The notes below the pieces were generated by a model. It had not been told where the DNA came from. It saw only the letters and a program-made list of their open reading frames with translations, and did not search any database. Below, one piece after another: positions 10,619-23,291 of a DNA stretch of 64,000 nucleotides. Position 1 is the first letter of the stretch; each line of letters opens with the position of its first letter. The stretch spans positions 36,272 to 100,271 of the forward strand of contig JADGKB010000051.1 of the NCBI GenBank assembly GCA_027604185.1, read 5' to 3'. The translations under genes and the position numbers were made by a program. The stretch comes from Boothiomyces macroporosus. Its lineage: Eukaryota; Chytridiomycota; Chytridiomycetes; Rhizophydiales; Terramycetaceae.

Positions 10619-12556
10619 ATGAAATTCACATCAATAATATCTGGCCTGCTGCTAGCGGCCTCTTCATTCGCTGCAGATGATGCAATTAAAGGCTCTGTAA
10701 TCGGTATCGATCTTGGTACTACCTACTCTTGTGTTGGTGTATTTAAACATGGACGTGTTGAAATCATTGCAAACGACCAAGGTAACCGTATCACTCCATC
10801 TTACGTTGCATTCACTGATAATAACGAAAGATTGGTTGGTGACCCAGCAAAGAACCAAGCTGCTAATAACCCATACAACACTATCTTTGACGCAAAGAGA
10901 TTAATTGGTAGAAGATTCGATGAAAAAGAAGTTCAAAATGACATGAAGCACTGGCCATTCAAAGTTGTTTCCAAAGGTGGAAAGCCAAATATCCAAGTCA
11001 CTGTTAAAGGTGAAGATAAGGTTTTTTCTCCAGAAGAAGTCTCTGCTATGGTTCTTGGAAAGATGAAGGAGATTGCTGAATCTTATCTTGGTGAAACCGT
11101 TACTCATGCTGTCGTTACTGTTCCTGCCTACTTCAACAATGCCCAAAGACAAGCGACTGAAGATGCTGGTACTATTGCTGGCCTCAAAGTTGCTCGTATT
11201 ATCAACGAACCTACTGCCGCTGCTATTGCTTACGGTTTGGACAAACAAAAGGAACTAAATATTCTTGTTTTCGATTTGGGTGGTGGTACTTTTGATGTCT
11301 CTGTACTTACTATTGAAGATGGTGTGTTTGAAGTACTTTCTACCAATGGTGACACTCACTTGGGTGGTGAAGATTTCGACAACAGAATCATTGACCACTT
11401 TGTCAAATTGTACAAAAAGAAACACTCAAAGGACTGTACCAAGGACGCTAAAGCTATGGGTAAACTCAAGAGAGAAGCTGAGAAGGCAAAGAGAGCCTTG
11501 TCTAACCAAATGTCTGTTCGTGTTGAAATCGAAGCATTCCATGATGGTAACGACTTTTCCGAAACCCTTACTCGTGCCAAATTCGAAGAATTAAACATGG
11601 ACTTGTTCAAGAAGACTATCAAGCCTGTCGAAAGAGCTTTGAAGGATGCTAAATTGGACAAATCCAAGATTGACGAAATTGTATTAGTTGGTGGTTCTAC
11701 CCGTATTCCAAAGGTCGTTGAAATGATTGAAAACTACTTTAACGGAAAGAAAGCATCTAAAGGCGTCAACCCTGATGAAGCTGTTGCCTATGGTGCTGCT
11801 GTTCAAGGTGGCATTCTCTCTGGTGAAGAATCCACCAACTCTATGCTTGTTTTGGATGTTAACCCATTGACTCTTGGTATTGAAACCACCGGAGGTGTCA
11901 TGACCAAACTTATCCCAAGAAACACTCAAGTTCCAACCAAGAAATCTCAAATCTTCTCTACTGCTGTCGATAACCAGCCTACTGTTTCTATCCAAGTATT
12001 CGAAGGAGAAAGACCATTGACCAAGGACAACAACTTGCTCGGAAAGTTTGATTTAACTGGCATTCCTCCAGCTCCACGTGGTACTCCACAAATCGAAGTT
12101 ACTTTTGAAATTGATGCTAACGGTATCTTGCGTGTTAGTGCTGCTGATAAGGGAACCGGTAAATCCGAATCTATCCAAATTCAAAACGACAAAGGAAGAC
12201 TTTCTGAAGAAGATATCGCACGTATGGTTGCTGAAGCAGAAGCTATGGCTGATGAAGACAACAAACTCAAGGAAGCTATTGAAGCCAAGAACGGATTCGA
12301 AAACTACATTTACTCTTTGAAGAACCAAGTCAACGATGAAAAGCAACTTGGAGGAAAATTAGATGAAGATGACAAGATGACTATTCTCGATGCTCTCAAA
12401 GATGCTCAACAATGGATGGATGCTCACGCAACTTCCGCCACTAAAGAAGAAATTGACGAACAAAAATCCGAGTTGGAAGCCATCGTCAACCCAATCACTT
12501 CCAAGCTATATGAAGGTGCTGGTGCCACTGAACCAGAAGACCACGACGAACTTTAA
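10619..12556 (+). CDS. KAR2: ER lumenal Hsp70 chaperone BiP/Kar2
   Basis: ATP-driven chaperone of the ER lumen for translocation, folding and ER-associated degradation. The 645-aa intronless product has a signal peptide (about residues 1-19, [18 protein letters not shown]), the Hsp70 ATPase signatures [24 protein letters not shown] and [12 protein letters not shown], a substrate-binding domain and the ER-retention end HDEL. The start at 10619 is chosen because it gives a clean signal peptide and lies 33 nt after a TATA box. Codon use is strongly biased, as expected for an abundant protein, and leaves long antisense open frames that are shadows. AATAAA overlaps the stop. Confidence 0.98.
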   Translation: MKFTSIISGLLLAASSFAADDAIKGSVIGIDLGTTYSCVGVFKHGRVEIIANDQGNRITPSYVAFTDNNERLVGDPAKNQAANNPYNTIFDAKRLIGRRFDEKEVQNDMKHWPFKVVSKGGKPNIQVTVKGEDKVFSPEEVSAMVLGKMKEIAESYLGETVTHAVVTVPAYFNNAQRQATEDAGTIAGLKVARIINEPTAAAIAYGLDKQKELNILVFDLGGGTFDVSVLTIEDGVFEVLSTNGDTHLGGEDFDNRIIDHFVKLYKKKHSKDCTKDAKAMGKLKREAEKAKRALSNQMSVRVEIEAFHDGNDFSETLTRAKFEELNMDLFKKTIKPVERALKDAKLDKSKIDEIVLVGGSTRIPKVVEMIENYFNGKKASKGVNPDEAVAYGAAVQGGILSGEESTNSMLVLDVNPLTLGIETTGGVMTKLIPRNTQVPTKKSQIFSTAVDNQPTVSIQVFEGERPLTKDNNLLGKFDLTGIPPAPRGTPQIEVTFEIDANGILRVSAADKGTGKSESIQIQNDKGRLSEEDIARMVAEAEAMADEDNKLKEAIEAKNGFENYIYSLKNQVNDEKQLGGKLDEDDKMTILDALKDAQQWMDAHATSATKEEIDEQKSELEAIVNPITSKLYEGAGATEPEDHDEL

Positions 12557-12609
12557 ATAAATATACTGTCTTTCATGAAATTTTGACGTAATTTTTTTAC
12601 TTTGACACG

Positions 12610-15600
12610 ATGAGTGAATATGATAAAGAAATTCAATCTGCGCTCGAAGACGAATTAATCTCTCAACCATCTTCAAACAGATATTCTCAGTCTTCATCTA
12701 TACCAAAATCGAGTGCTCTTGGGTCAAAAAGCGATCTTGGTGAGCGTGATCCATTTCCTCAAGAACAAGGAGAAAAGCAATTGGAGGAAAATCCTCAAGC
12801 ATCAGAAATACATTCGAATCAAGGCGATATACCTGAAGAGGGACTCCAACTGCACACTACGGAAATGGGGGAAACTGAGAAGCAAGAAGACATAGTAGAC
12901 CTACAAGAGGGAGCAGAAAGAGGGGGTACTGAGAATCAAGATGAAAACGCACAGTCTGGAAAGGAAGGTGAAAACATACAATCTGAGAGTCAAGGTCAAA
13001 ACATACAATCTGGGATACAAGAGGAAGAGCAAACGGACAGTGTAGAGCCAGAAAAGACAAAAAAGGAAGAATCAGAGAAACAAGTAATTAAGGCAGAGGT
13101 GCCAGAGAAAGACTACAAGAAAAATAAAGAACTGGAACTAGACTTGGAATTCCAAGAAGTACAATACGCGAATCCAAATGTCATTGAAGAGACATTTGAA
13201 AACCCAATAGTATTTGATGAGGCGGATGGTCAAGTACCACATGTTTCAATTAAACAGAATGAATTACATGAAAAAAAACTAAAGTCTGTTCGTATAGAAG
13301 ATAATGCGATTATACAATCTAGATGGCCCACAAGTGTGAGGGCAATATCTAGATTTTCACACCATTCAGAAAAGCATTCAGCTCGTAGTAAGCGGAATGA
13401 AAGTAGCCTCAAGCAATCCATTCCAGAGTTTCAAGTGCAAAAGATTAATGGCAAGTACACGGAAATACCTCATTTACTCGATGGTTTTCGAATGGTAACT
13501 ACGCATTAACTCTGCTCAATCAAGCACCAGCAGAAGATCCAGATCAAGTTTATTCATTGGATTTATCAAGGAAGAGCCTAGAATTTGTGATTGAGGATGA
13601 TATGACAATGTTTACAAATCTACATACACTGATAGTCGCAGAAAATGCTCTGCCATTTGCCAGATTGGGTCTATTACCTGCCCTTCGAAAATTAAACTTT
13701 TCTTGCAATGGATTGAAATCGCTTGATTTGGAAGTGGATGGAAGGTTTCAAAATTTGGAATACCTTGACTTGTCATTTAATAACATTAATAGAGCTGCCA
13801 TGATTGTATTGGCAACACTTCCAAAATTGAATTATTTGGATTTGACCAGCAATAGGATTAAGACTATTCACCCAGACATTCTCGATATGCACAACTGGAG
13901 AGATAATGTTATTGAATTGATTCTACCACTTCAAGTTGCTGCGATGGATTTTGATTTCGAAAGCAATGCTAAATCTACAGAAGTGCATTCAGAAAAATTT
14001 CGTTTTGATGATGTTCATAAAGACAGCACGCTTCCAGACTTTAAACTCGACTTGTACGAGACATCCGGTGTATCAAATTCTATTATGAATTCTAATGTGT
14101 CTGATAATCTAGAAGCACACGGATCGTTGTATGAAATTCCTAAAACGATTGGCTTCCAAGCACTGCATACTTTAATATTAGATAAAAATCCACTTGGGAA
14201 TTCTCCAGACCCACAGTTTTGGAAGGTTTTAGGTTCTCTTACATGGTATATTTCGTTTAAACAAGCATTCAAAAGCTTTCTCTTAATTATGCACATATAA
14301 AATCCATTAGACCTGTCATTCCAGACATCCTACTATCAAAATCAGGTAATTATGGTTTGAAATAGGTCCCGAAATAATGTTTATGCACCCTGATATTCTG
14401 CCAAAGAGTGAACTGTTCTTATCTCTAACCGATTTGTATTTGACACACAATTTGATTGACGATTTCGATTGTCTTGTTGGATTTATTTGTCTAAGAAAAA
14501 TAGAGAGAATTTTCCTAGAAGGCAACCCAATAATGAAATCATTTGTTCCTAATCACCTGCTTTCCAAAAAGAGAGCTGCATCAGCAAAGTTGCGTAATTC
14601 AATTATAAATGTAGGTGAAGACTTTGATCTTTATGCATACTTGGAGAATGTATTCAAAATTAAGATTGCCGATGCTTGTTACCAACCACCACTCTCTCAC
14701 ATCACTGGTGAACTGATTTCAATATCACCAAGCCGTACAAACACACTGCCTCAAGCGATTTCAAAGAAAGGTCCTAGAGAATTCTTGCACAAAAGAATCA
14801 ACAAATTTAATTCCAATATTTCAAATCCCCACAGAGTACAAGATGTCAAGTTAACATCAAAAACTAAAATCAAAGAACGAACAGCTAGAAGGCATTACCA
14901 ATTTACAGATAATGATTTGGAGGTAATCGTCCAGTCTGGAAAAATTCCCACTATTAAATCTCTGATGGAATACGCAAACAAACAAGAGCAGGTAAAATTG
15001 GCAGAGCCTAAAGAAGAGATTCAACATGCTATTAGTATCATAGAGTCAAATACAGAAAGCAGTGAAAAAAATACCTCTTCTCTAAACGAAAGCAGTGAGA
15101 TTGACAACCCTTCTCCGGATGACATTGACAGAAATAGCACTACTCACAATGAAAGCGGTGAACACCAAGCATCTAATTCCGACGAGCTGAATTATGATCC
15201 AGACAAAAGAGATGATACATTTATTACCGGTGTTCACATAACTGGTACAATGAATAGAAATGTTGCCTTTAGCGTTGCTCCTATATCACAAGATGTTCAA
15301 AAGGAAGAGAGTGTCCAATTCGAATATGAATCAGAGAGTGACAATGAGACTATTGCCTTACCTACCAGTATTATTGCAACAGTAAAAGCCCTTCGCACCT
15401 CTCTAAGAAATCCAGGGATTATTCAAAGGCAGAGTAACATGAAGAAAAAAATAAAGTCGAAAAGAGAAATTCATGGTAACCATACCTAACTTAGTCGGCG
15501 ATTCCATTACAAAATTGCACCAACAAAGATGCCAAGGGAAATTAGCATACGATGAGTTTGAAGAGATGAATGATCTGATGGAAATTGTAAACTCGAAAAT

Positions 15601-15758
15601 GGTTGAAATCGAAAGTAATTTACGTAAGTGAGACTCTAACCCTAGTCACAGCATTAGAGAATTCGAGAATCAAGAGCTACCTTCCAGCAAACAAGGAGGT
15701 AATTCATCAAGTCAAGCAAGAGTACGAAACCCTGGCCAAGAAAGCCGCCGCGAGTTAG
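12610..15758 (+). CDS. XRRA1-like leucine-rich-repeat protein
   Basis: The 1,008-aa product has an acidic Glu/Gln-rich, probably disordered first third (to about residue 200), then LRRs of the XRRA1 type (LRKLNFSCNGLKSLDL, LEYLDLSFNNI, LNYLDLTSNRI, LHTLILDKNPL, LTDLYLTHNLI), and a long polar C-terminus ending in a short helical segment. XRRA1 is a poorly understood protein found mainly in flagellated lineages; the match is to layout and repeat style. Introns are 13484-13524 (41 nt, weak GTTTTC donor, chosen because it is the option that restores the frame), 14246-14265, 14346-14365, 15476-15494 and 15624-15645. Another LRR family member remains possible. Confidence 0.55.
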
Positions 15759-15809
15759 CGAATACATCTATTGTTTATACTTTTAATATAATCCTGCCCT
15801 CTTTGCCAA

Positions 15810-17379
15810 ATGTCTGAATCTTTTTTTCTTATGGAAAGCGCAAGCATCTGGACAAAGGAAAAAGTAAGAGTCATTTTAACCCAGGATCAATTACTCATCG
15901 AAGCGTTTTACAACTTTGGGGGAGAAAAAGGAAGCCTCAAAGCCATCAAAGCGCACATCGGCGATCCAGCACTAAAGTTGAAAGACGTATCGAATTTCTA
16001 ATCGCAGATCAAGGAACGAAAGAAGGTGTTGCTGAGTCTGTTGAAGAACGAGAAGGAGAACGCTCAAGATCAAAATGAGTTGGTTTCAAATCCAACTAAC
16101 GTCACGGCAAAGAAAATCAAAAAGCCAAAGAAACAGAGCAAATGTAATTGAAATTTAACAGCCAGCTGAAGTCCGCTTTGAAGAGTATCTCGATCTGGAA
16201 CAAGCTGGAGAGGATTCTAACTTGAACAAGGAAGCTGAGATCCCAGAGAGTAAACTAAATGGAAATCCGCATATTGAACAAACTGTTCATGTTAACGATC
16301 CAGAACCTATGATGGAGACCAAGGAGAAAGTTGAAGAAACACAAGAGAAAACCATTGAAACACCAGGTGAGAGCGCCGTAATGGACGTAAAACCAGAAAA
16401 TAAACTTGTCAAAAGCAAGATTGAAATGCTTGGTAAAGGAGTTGAAGTAAAGAAAACTGAAATCGAACTCCCTAGCGAAATGGAATCTGTAAAGAATCGA
16501 ACTGCTTTGTTTGAAGTTGCTAAACCCAAGAAATACAGTGGATTTGCAAAGTCTAGAGTAAAAAGGATAGTCGCTAATATCGAAAATCAAGAGCCTTCAG
16601 GACCTAATCTCCACAACCCCATCACACCTTTCAAATTTGATCCATTGCTCTACAAAAAGGCAGCATTCGAAAGTATTGCATCTGGAAACCAATCTTTGCC
16701 CGAAGTGACCATGACTCCAAGTAGAAGAGCCGCTGTTACTGCTAGGAGAGTTACAAAATCAAAACTGTCAAAAGTTGATAGTGATTGCGAATCGCCAGTT
16801 ATGTCTTCTCCCCTTAGAAGATCTTCGCGTATTTCATTCAAATCTGCAGAGGGAGAAAAAGCAGCAGTCTCCAGGAAATTAGATTTCGAAATGTTCAAAG
16901 AAGAGAATGTTTTCAACCCTGCACCAGTAGAACCAGAGATTGAAAAAACAGTTGAAGCTACTCCTGAAACCAATGTTGAAACCTCAAAAGCAGTTGATGA
17001 AGGTTCATTTGTGCTAATGCTAGAACCAAAGAAACTATCGACTCCTCGTAAAAGAATTGCCACACCCAGAAAGAGAAACAACAAAATCAATCTGGAAACA
17101 CCTGTAAAAGAGGACTTGGAAGCTACCGCTACACCACTTACTCCTTCATTCTCATTTGGCAAGTTTGACACACCTAGAGTATCCGCAATCGAGACATCAG
17201 TCTCCGAAGGAGGAAAGCGCAAAAGAGAGGCCGATGATGAAGGCGATAGCAAGCGTTTCAAACTACCAAATGGTGAGCGCCATATCAATTTCCAAAAAGT
17301 ACCGGAAGCTAATACAACTTGGTTCGGAACAGCTCTCTACAAATTCTCCAAACCATTTTTATTCGGTCTTGGAAATTAA
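15810..17379 (+). CDS. SANT/Myb-like domain protein with basic disordered tail
   Basis: The 501-aa product is built from four exons (introns 15864-15884, 15987-16007 and 16144-16165; 21, 21 and 22 nt). After splicing, residues about 14-65 form a SANT/Myb-like unit starting WTKEKDQLLIEAFYNFGG. The rest is low-complexity, Lys/Ser/Pro-rich, with repeated basic patches (TPRKRIATPRKR, RRSSRISFK) suggesting chromatin binding, and ends with an aromatic segment (TTWFGTALYKFSKPF). The first intron is in frame and stop-free, so an unspliced form would carry seven extra residues inside the SANT helix. Not assigned to a family; a nuclear role is inference. AATAAA overlaps the stop. Confidence 0.6.
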
Positions 17380-17424
17380 TAAATCTTTTTCAGTTTGAAA
17401 TTTTGTCCAGATCTTGAAATCTGA

Positions 17425-19991
17425 ATGAAAATGTTGGGAAATGAAAGCACAGCCTCCAACGAACTTCTAAATGAAGGATCTACATTAATTTCAAAAGCGC
17501 TATTCAGGATCGTGTTGCGGTATATGACAAAGAACGGAAAGGAATCTCCTCGACTCTCCAGCGTGTATGAATATTGTTTGCGGATTCTTGGGAGCAGACT
17601 CCAGCCGACGATCCTAAGGGACCAAGGACACCTTATGACTGTAATCCAGAAAAAGTGTAAATACTAGCTAATTATTGTCAAAGATTCGGAGCTGGATTTG
17701 TTTCAGAGATTTACGGTATTGAATACAAAACTCAAGGATATGGTAAGCTGATCCTTATTCAGAATTCAATTCAAAAGAGCTGGGAAGTTCTTTATTTTCT
17801 CTATGCTGTCAGCGATCACCCCCAGACTGCATTCACTGTACTATTTGTCTGATATAGAACATTTCCATGATCAAAGTTCCAAAAACAGTAGAACCTCAGG
17901 AAAGGAAATCAGCAGCGACACCGCAAAAACCTTCTGTTCCTAGTGCTAGTGTCTTCAGTTCCTATTATTCACCTCCACAAAGCCAACTAGATGGAAAAGC
18001 CTATTTGACTGAAAAAGATTTAATCAGAGAATTGCTTTTCGTCTTTCAAGCGATTGATGGAAAATACATCAAGTATGTTTCAAAGTCAAAGAGATTTGAA
18101 ATTGATGAGCGGGTAACTTTTGTTCATTTCAGGTTGCTTTGCCATCGCCAACAATCTCTTTGGTGAACAAACTTTCTATTGTCGGTGAGCTAAGCAAGGA
18201 CATTGAAGAGAGATTGTCTTTGCTAAAGAAGGGATCTACCACGAGTATATTTCAACAAAGTCTCCTGTCTAGCATTCAAGATGAAATGCAAGATTTTTCA
18301 AGGCAATTATTTGCTTATTTTAGGCTCATTGCCATTTTAGAGGGACAAATAGAAAAGAAGGACAAGAATGATGCATTCATTGAAAATGATCTTTCTCTGA
18401 AGCGATTATTTGTCTGGACCAATGGTCCCTTAGTTAGATTAAGACTGTTGAATCAAATCCTGGAATTGTGTAGTGGTACATGGCTGATTAACCAAAGGAA
18501 AAAAGGGTTTCAAAATACTATCAATCATTCACAAGTTGGCGGCTCATGGAGATTCGACTATCCAAGAATATATAACAAAGCTGCTCCAAAAAGTACAATC
18601 TTTCTAATCAGATATCCCAACCGTTTTTCTCAATGCTTATAAAATGGATATACGAAGGCGAGCTTGATGATCCGTTTGGAGAGTTTTTCGTTGGAAATAA
18701 CTTGAATGCAGACAGTGACAACGTATGGAAATCGAGGTACTTGTTCAAGAACGATATGCTCCCCTCCTTCTTACCAGAAACTTTGGCAATGAAAGTATTT
18801 CATCCTCACATTTAGGCATTTCTGATAGGAAAATCTCTAAATTTCATTCGACATTCCTGTCAAGACTCTAATTTTTCTCAAGCACATTTCCTACACAAGC
18901 AACTCTTGACTTATGGCGACTTAAAGAAACTTGAATTCTCTATTGATTCATCTTACAAAAGTACTACAAACTATTTGATGAACATACTATTTACTAAATA
19001 TGAGTTGGTGAATCGGTTTGAAGAGTTGAAAGCTTATCTATTACTTGGACAGGGTGATTTTGCCCAATACCTGATGGATAATTTACAGTATTTTCTTTCT
19101 AAATTTAGGGAATCGTTATCAAAATCAGCGGGAACTATCTACCGTCATAATTTAACAGGAACATTAGAATCTGCTCTGCGATTCAGCAACCCGAACTATG
19201 AAGCAACGGGACTGCAAAAACGGCTTGATATTCGCTTATCAGAGGTTTAATTCAACTAACCCAGATACATGGAGGAGAAAAGGGATGGGATATATTTGCC
19301 CTTGATTATTCTGTTGAGCATCCTTTAAATACCATATTCACTCCGCAATTGATGCATATCTACCAAAAGCTCTTTACGTTCTTGTGGAAGCTTAAGAGGG
19401 TCCACAACTTGCTATCGTCAAGTTGGAGAAACCAAATTAAAGCAACTAAAGGTGCGGCTAGTCATATAATTCATAAAAGCAATTTAATTCGAAGTGAAAT
19501 GGTTCACTTTGTAAATCAGCTGCAGAACTATATCCTTTTTGAAGTAATTGAATGCACTTGGAATGAATTGATGGAAAAAATTCAAAATGGGACTTGTGAC
19601 TTGAATGGAATAATTGACTCACACGTACACTTTCTTCAAGTAGTTTTACAGAAGGGCTTGGTATCCAATACCGTACATTATCACTAATGATTAGATATTG
19701 AATCAGCAACTGACGAAATTGCTTGACATTATTCTCCAATACGACAGTGTTCAAGTATTATCTCAATTAACTCTAGGACTCTATCTTCAAATCGTTAAAG
19801 GACGGCTCCAACTCGATAGATTCATTAGATCACCAACTGTCCAGCCATATTTCCCTTTTTAAGGTACGTCGCTACTGATACAGATCTCAATAAGAGAGTT
19901 CCTTCTAACCTTATCTGAGAATGCAGACTTGAACCTACAGTTCCTTGCTGCAAAGTGGAATTTTAATCACGTTTATGCAGTGCAAGTTTAA
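17425..19991 (+). CDS. GCP3: Gamma-tubulin complex component 3 (GCP3/Spc98)
   Basis: Part of the gamma-tubulin small complex that nucleates microtubules at centrosomes or basal bodies. The 777-aa product comes from 12 exons. GRIP motifs agree with GCP3 rather than GCP2: EKDLIRELLFVFQAIDGKY, KWIYEGELDDPFGEFFV, YLLLGQGDFAQYLMD, HNLTGTLESALR, LWKLKRV and SEMVHFVNQLQNYILFEV. Introns are 17657-17683 (27 nt), 17743-17762, 17838-17857, 18113-18132, 18476-18497, 18593-18611, 18795-18815, 19245-19264, 19673-19694, 19755-19776 and 19864-19883 (19-22 nt); exon lengths sum to an exact multiple of three. It is convergent with the next gene, 60 bp between stops. Confidence 0.92.
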
Positions 19992-20051
19992 ATTGGTCAC
20001 AAGAAGGATTCATACTAATGAGTTTATTCTGGTGCTATTTAAAATAAATTC

Positions 20052-23000
20052 TTAATTATTTCTATTCACTGCTTTTTCTTTATCAACATATGCGCTATAT
20101 TCGAGCTGTATCTTTGCTGAGCGAAGAGCATCACTGTTAATCTCCATCGCAGCATTTGTAGACTTTGCTCTCACTCTTGATATAGAAGGAAGACGATTTT
20201 CTTCACGCAGTCTTTCATATTTATATAATCCGCTTGCGTTCTTTGTTGATTCTTTGTACTGGGTGGAAGGAATCTGTTCCTCAGTTGTTGATAATAATAT
20301 AGAATCATTTTCTTTTGAAGATTCATTCACATTACTTTTCGCTTGATCATTGGACATTTCTGCCGCTTCGGTACGGGCAATTGGCTTGGGTTCAGATTCC
20401 TCTGCAGGCGTCTCTGGAGAATGATTAATGAGTAAATCATCGTCCTTATTTTTTTCTAGCTGAACACTATCTTCCTCAGTGGTCTGTAGAATACTTTTGG
20501 TGGCAGATTCAGTTAATTTAACATCCTTCTTTTTGTTTTTGGAGTTTTTATCCATTCGTTGCCTATCTGAATTTAACCAATTTGTTTTCAATTGTTTCTT
20601 TGATTCATCTGACTTAACTTCCTCATCTAAAGTTTTAACTTCAGCAGGTGCATTCAGTTCCACTTTGGTCCCCTCCAATTTAACCTCATGATGAATATTG
20701 TGAGTCTCTTCGGTCAACAGAGTGCCATCAGTTTGATTGGAAGGTGTTGTGTGGTAATGTTCACTGGTGATTTCATTTGTGTCCTCATTGTATGTATCAT
20801 GTTTCTGAGCTTGTTTGGATTTTGAGCTGAAGAATCCTGCAGTTTTTTTGCTTTTCTTATCTGACACAGAATCAATTTTTTCATTTCCATCTGATTTGGA
20901 ATCCTGATTGTATTTTTCAACCGGCACTGTCACTTTTCTATTTTCCTCATCTACTACCGTATCATGTATTTTATTCTCATCCAACCGTGAGTCTTTTTGG
21001 TCATCCTCATCCAGTTTTGTATCGTTTTGAATTTTTTTATCCAATGCACTTGGTGTATCATCCACTTTAATATTTTCAGGTTCAATAACAGGTGGCGGAT
21101 CCACAGACTGGATGGGTGACTCTGTGGTTGCAGTTTCAAAAGATTCAACTGTTTTAAACTCTTCGGCTGTTCTCGCTTTCTCCGTTATGACATGTTTGAT
21201 TTCCAACTTTGAATGAGGGGTTGAAATATGATGTGAGTGATCCTTTAACTTTCCTAAAACCTTTTGCCCATTTTCGTTTTCAATAATATCAAATTGCTGG
21301 GACAATTTCGTGATGTTTCCTTCACGTAAACCGATTTCATTATCTCGAATCAACTTGCCTGCGTAATGTGGTGTAAATTTGGTACCCGTTTTTCTAATTG
21401 AGTTATCAGTAGGGGCAACAGGATCTGTAGTGGAATCTTTTTCTTTGTAAAATTCTTGATCTAATTTGTTTGAAAGATGCATCTGTAGGCGCCTCATCAT
21501 CATCATTTCTTCATGCAGGTACTGCTTTTCCTTTACCAACTTCTCAATTGTGACTTCCCTCTTTGATATCAACTCAACCAACTGGTGATTGTCCAATTCC
21601 AAATCTCTAACTTTGATTTTCCAAAAGGCAATTTCATTAGCATGTTGCGCTGTAACTTCCAAATCTTTAGCTTTTCGCTTTTTGACTGCAATTAGTATAA
21701 TTTACATTCAGTCATAGTCAATTCTTTCATTGCTACAATAAGTCTCTCATTTTCCAACTCCAGTGCAGCATATTTCTTTCGTTCATTTTCCAAATTCTTG
21801 TGATATTGATAACGTAAATGAATATTCGCCTTATTTAAAAACTTTATACCTCAAGAGATGTTGGTACAATAGAGGTGACCTTTGGAACCCCTTTATTCCT
21901 TTCTTCTTCCTTCAAAAGTCTTCCTTCTAAAAAGGAAATTCTTTCATGCAGTTCATGATTCTGAGATTTAAGTTTAGCAAGTCTGTCCAAATTATCAGAT
22001 ATACTTGTTGAATTAATATCGTGCATATTTTTTTCGTGAGCATCAATTGTTTTACTATGTTTGTGTAATTCAATCATCTGGTGAGTATGCTTCTGGAGCT
22101 TCCGTAAAGTTCCTCTCAAATTTGGCTTTTCTGGTTTTCTCACTGGGATCCTGCTACCTTTTACTAATTCTGACTTCAAAATCAATTGTTTGGAAGTGTT
22201 GTGTGACTTTGTTCTTTGACGTTCTGGCACTTCAGAATTTCCCCTATTTCTTGTTTTATGGACTACCGTGATATTGCTAAAATGACTATTACTAACTCCT
22301 TGGGAATGTTTGACCTGAGGTAATGATTGTTGGTCAACATTTGCGGTGACTGTTGAGGGTGAAAGTACCTGCAAATCCTTGGGTAATGTCGTCTTGTTTG
22401 ATTTTTCTACAGATTTATTAGCTAATTTTGAAGATTCCTGAGGTCTCACATTTGTTCCTATCCTTACAACTGTTTTTGGAGTAGACCCAGAATGCCTGGG
22501 TGTAGGTTTATTTGTTTTTTGCTTTATTTCACTAGTCTCCTTAGGTTGTTTCTTTCCAGAAATGAGCGAGTTTGGTTTACTACTGATATTTGATAAGACG
22601 CCTACTTTGGATGAAGAATTCACAATTGGATATGGTTTTTTCTCATTATTAGAATGGCTTTGTGTAGGTATTTTTGGATCAGTTTTGCTTCTTTGACGTT
22701 GATCTTTGGAATTTGATTTCACACTTTGCAAATTCGTTTTATTTCCTCTCCCCTCTGACTTCGTATTAATTCTATAAACAGCGGTATCTGTATTATTTCT
22801 GACATGTAGTTTCTTGACACCACCCATTTCTTTTGTATTCTTTGACTTAATTTCAATTGGGTTGGTGGAGAATGGATGTTTTTCAATATGCTGTTTGTTC
22901 TTTAGCATCTTATTTGAATTTTTTTCTTCTGCTCTACTAATATGGCTGTCACTATTTATTGTATTGACTGGCTGTTTTTCTGAAATTGAAACTTTGGTAG

Positions 23001-23109
23001 GTGGTTCATTCTTATTCACCATTGATGTATCAGGGGGCTTAATCCCATAATTGCTCTGTGGTTGCTGCAACGTATTGACTTTATTTGTTTCCAGTTTACT
23101 TTTCAGCAT
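20052..23109 (-). CDS. Long coiled-coil protein, function unknown
   Basis: The 1,005-aa product has three exons (introns 21686-21705 and 21830-21849, 20 nt each). The first 400 residues are Lys/Ser/Asn/Thr-rich and disordered. Residues about 410-560 form a coiled coil with heptads (LAKLKSQNHELHERISFLEG, LENERLIVAMKELT, VRDLELDNHQLVELISKRE). An acidic disordered segment follows, then a short conserved-looking end (YERLREENRLPSISR). The start at 23109 (MLKSKLETNK) is preferred to an upstream in-frame ATG at 23208 that would add an odd hydrophobic stretch. No family recognised; a cytoskeletal or basal-body scaffold is only a guess. Confidence 0.72.
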
Positions 23110-23291
23110 TATTATTAGAAAGAAGAACAATGTCTCAAAACCTTTGAAAAGATTCCCCAAAGTCTTATATTGCAGTGAATGGAGCTGTACATACACAAAC
23201 TCAAGCAAGGAAGTGATTATATTAGTTATATCAGCCTATTGCTGGAATATTTTCGAAATTTCCAAACAGAAGTAACAAAATTATATTGTAT

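Noticed and set aside
10664..12346. Several long open frames antisense to BiP
   Set aside because: Hsp70 genes with biased codons commonly leave antisense open frames; no domains or promoters support them.
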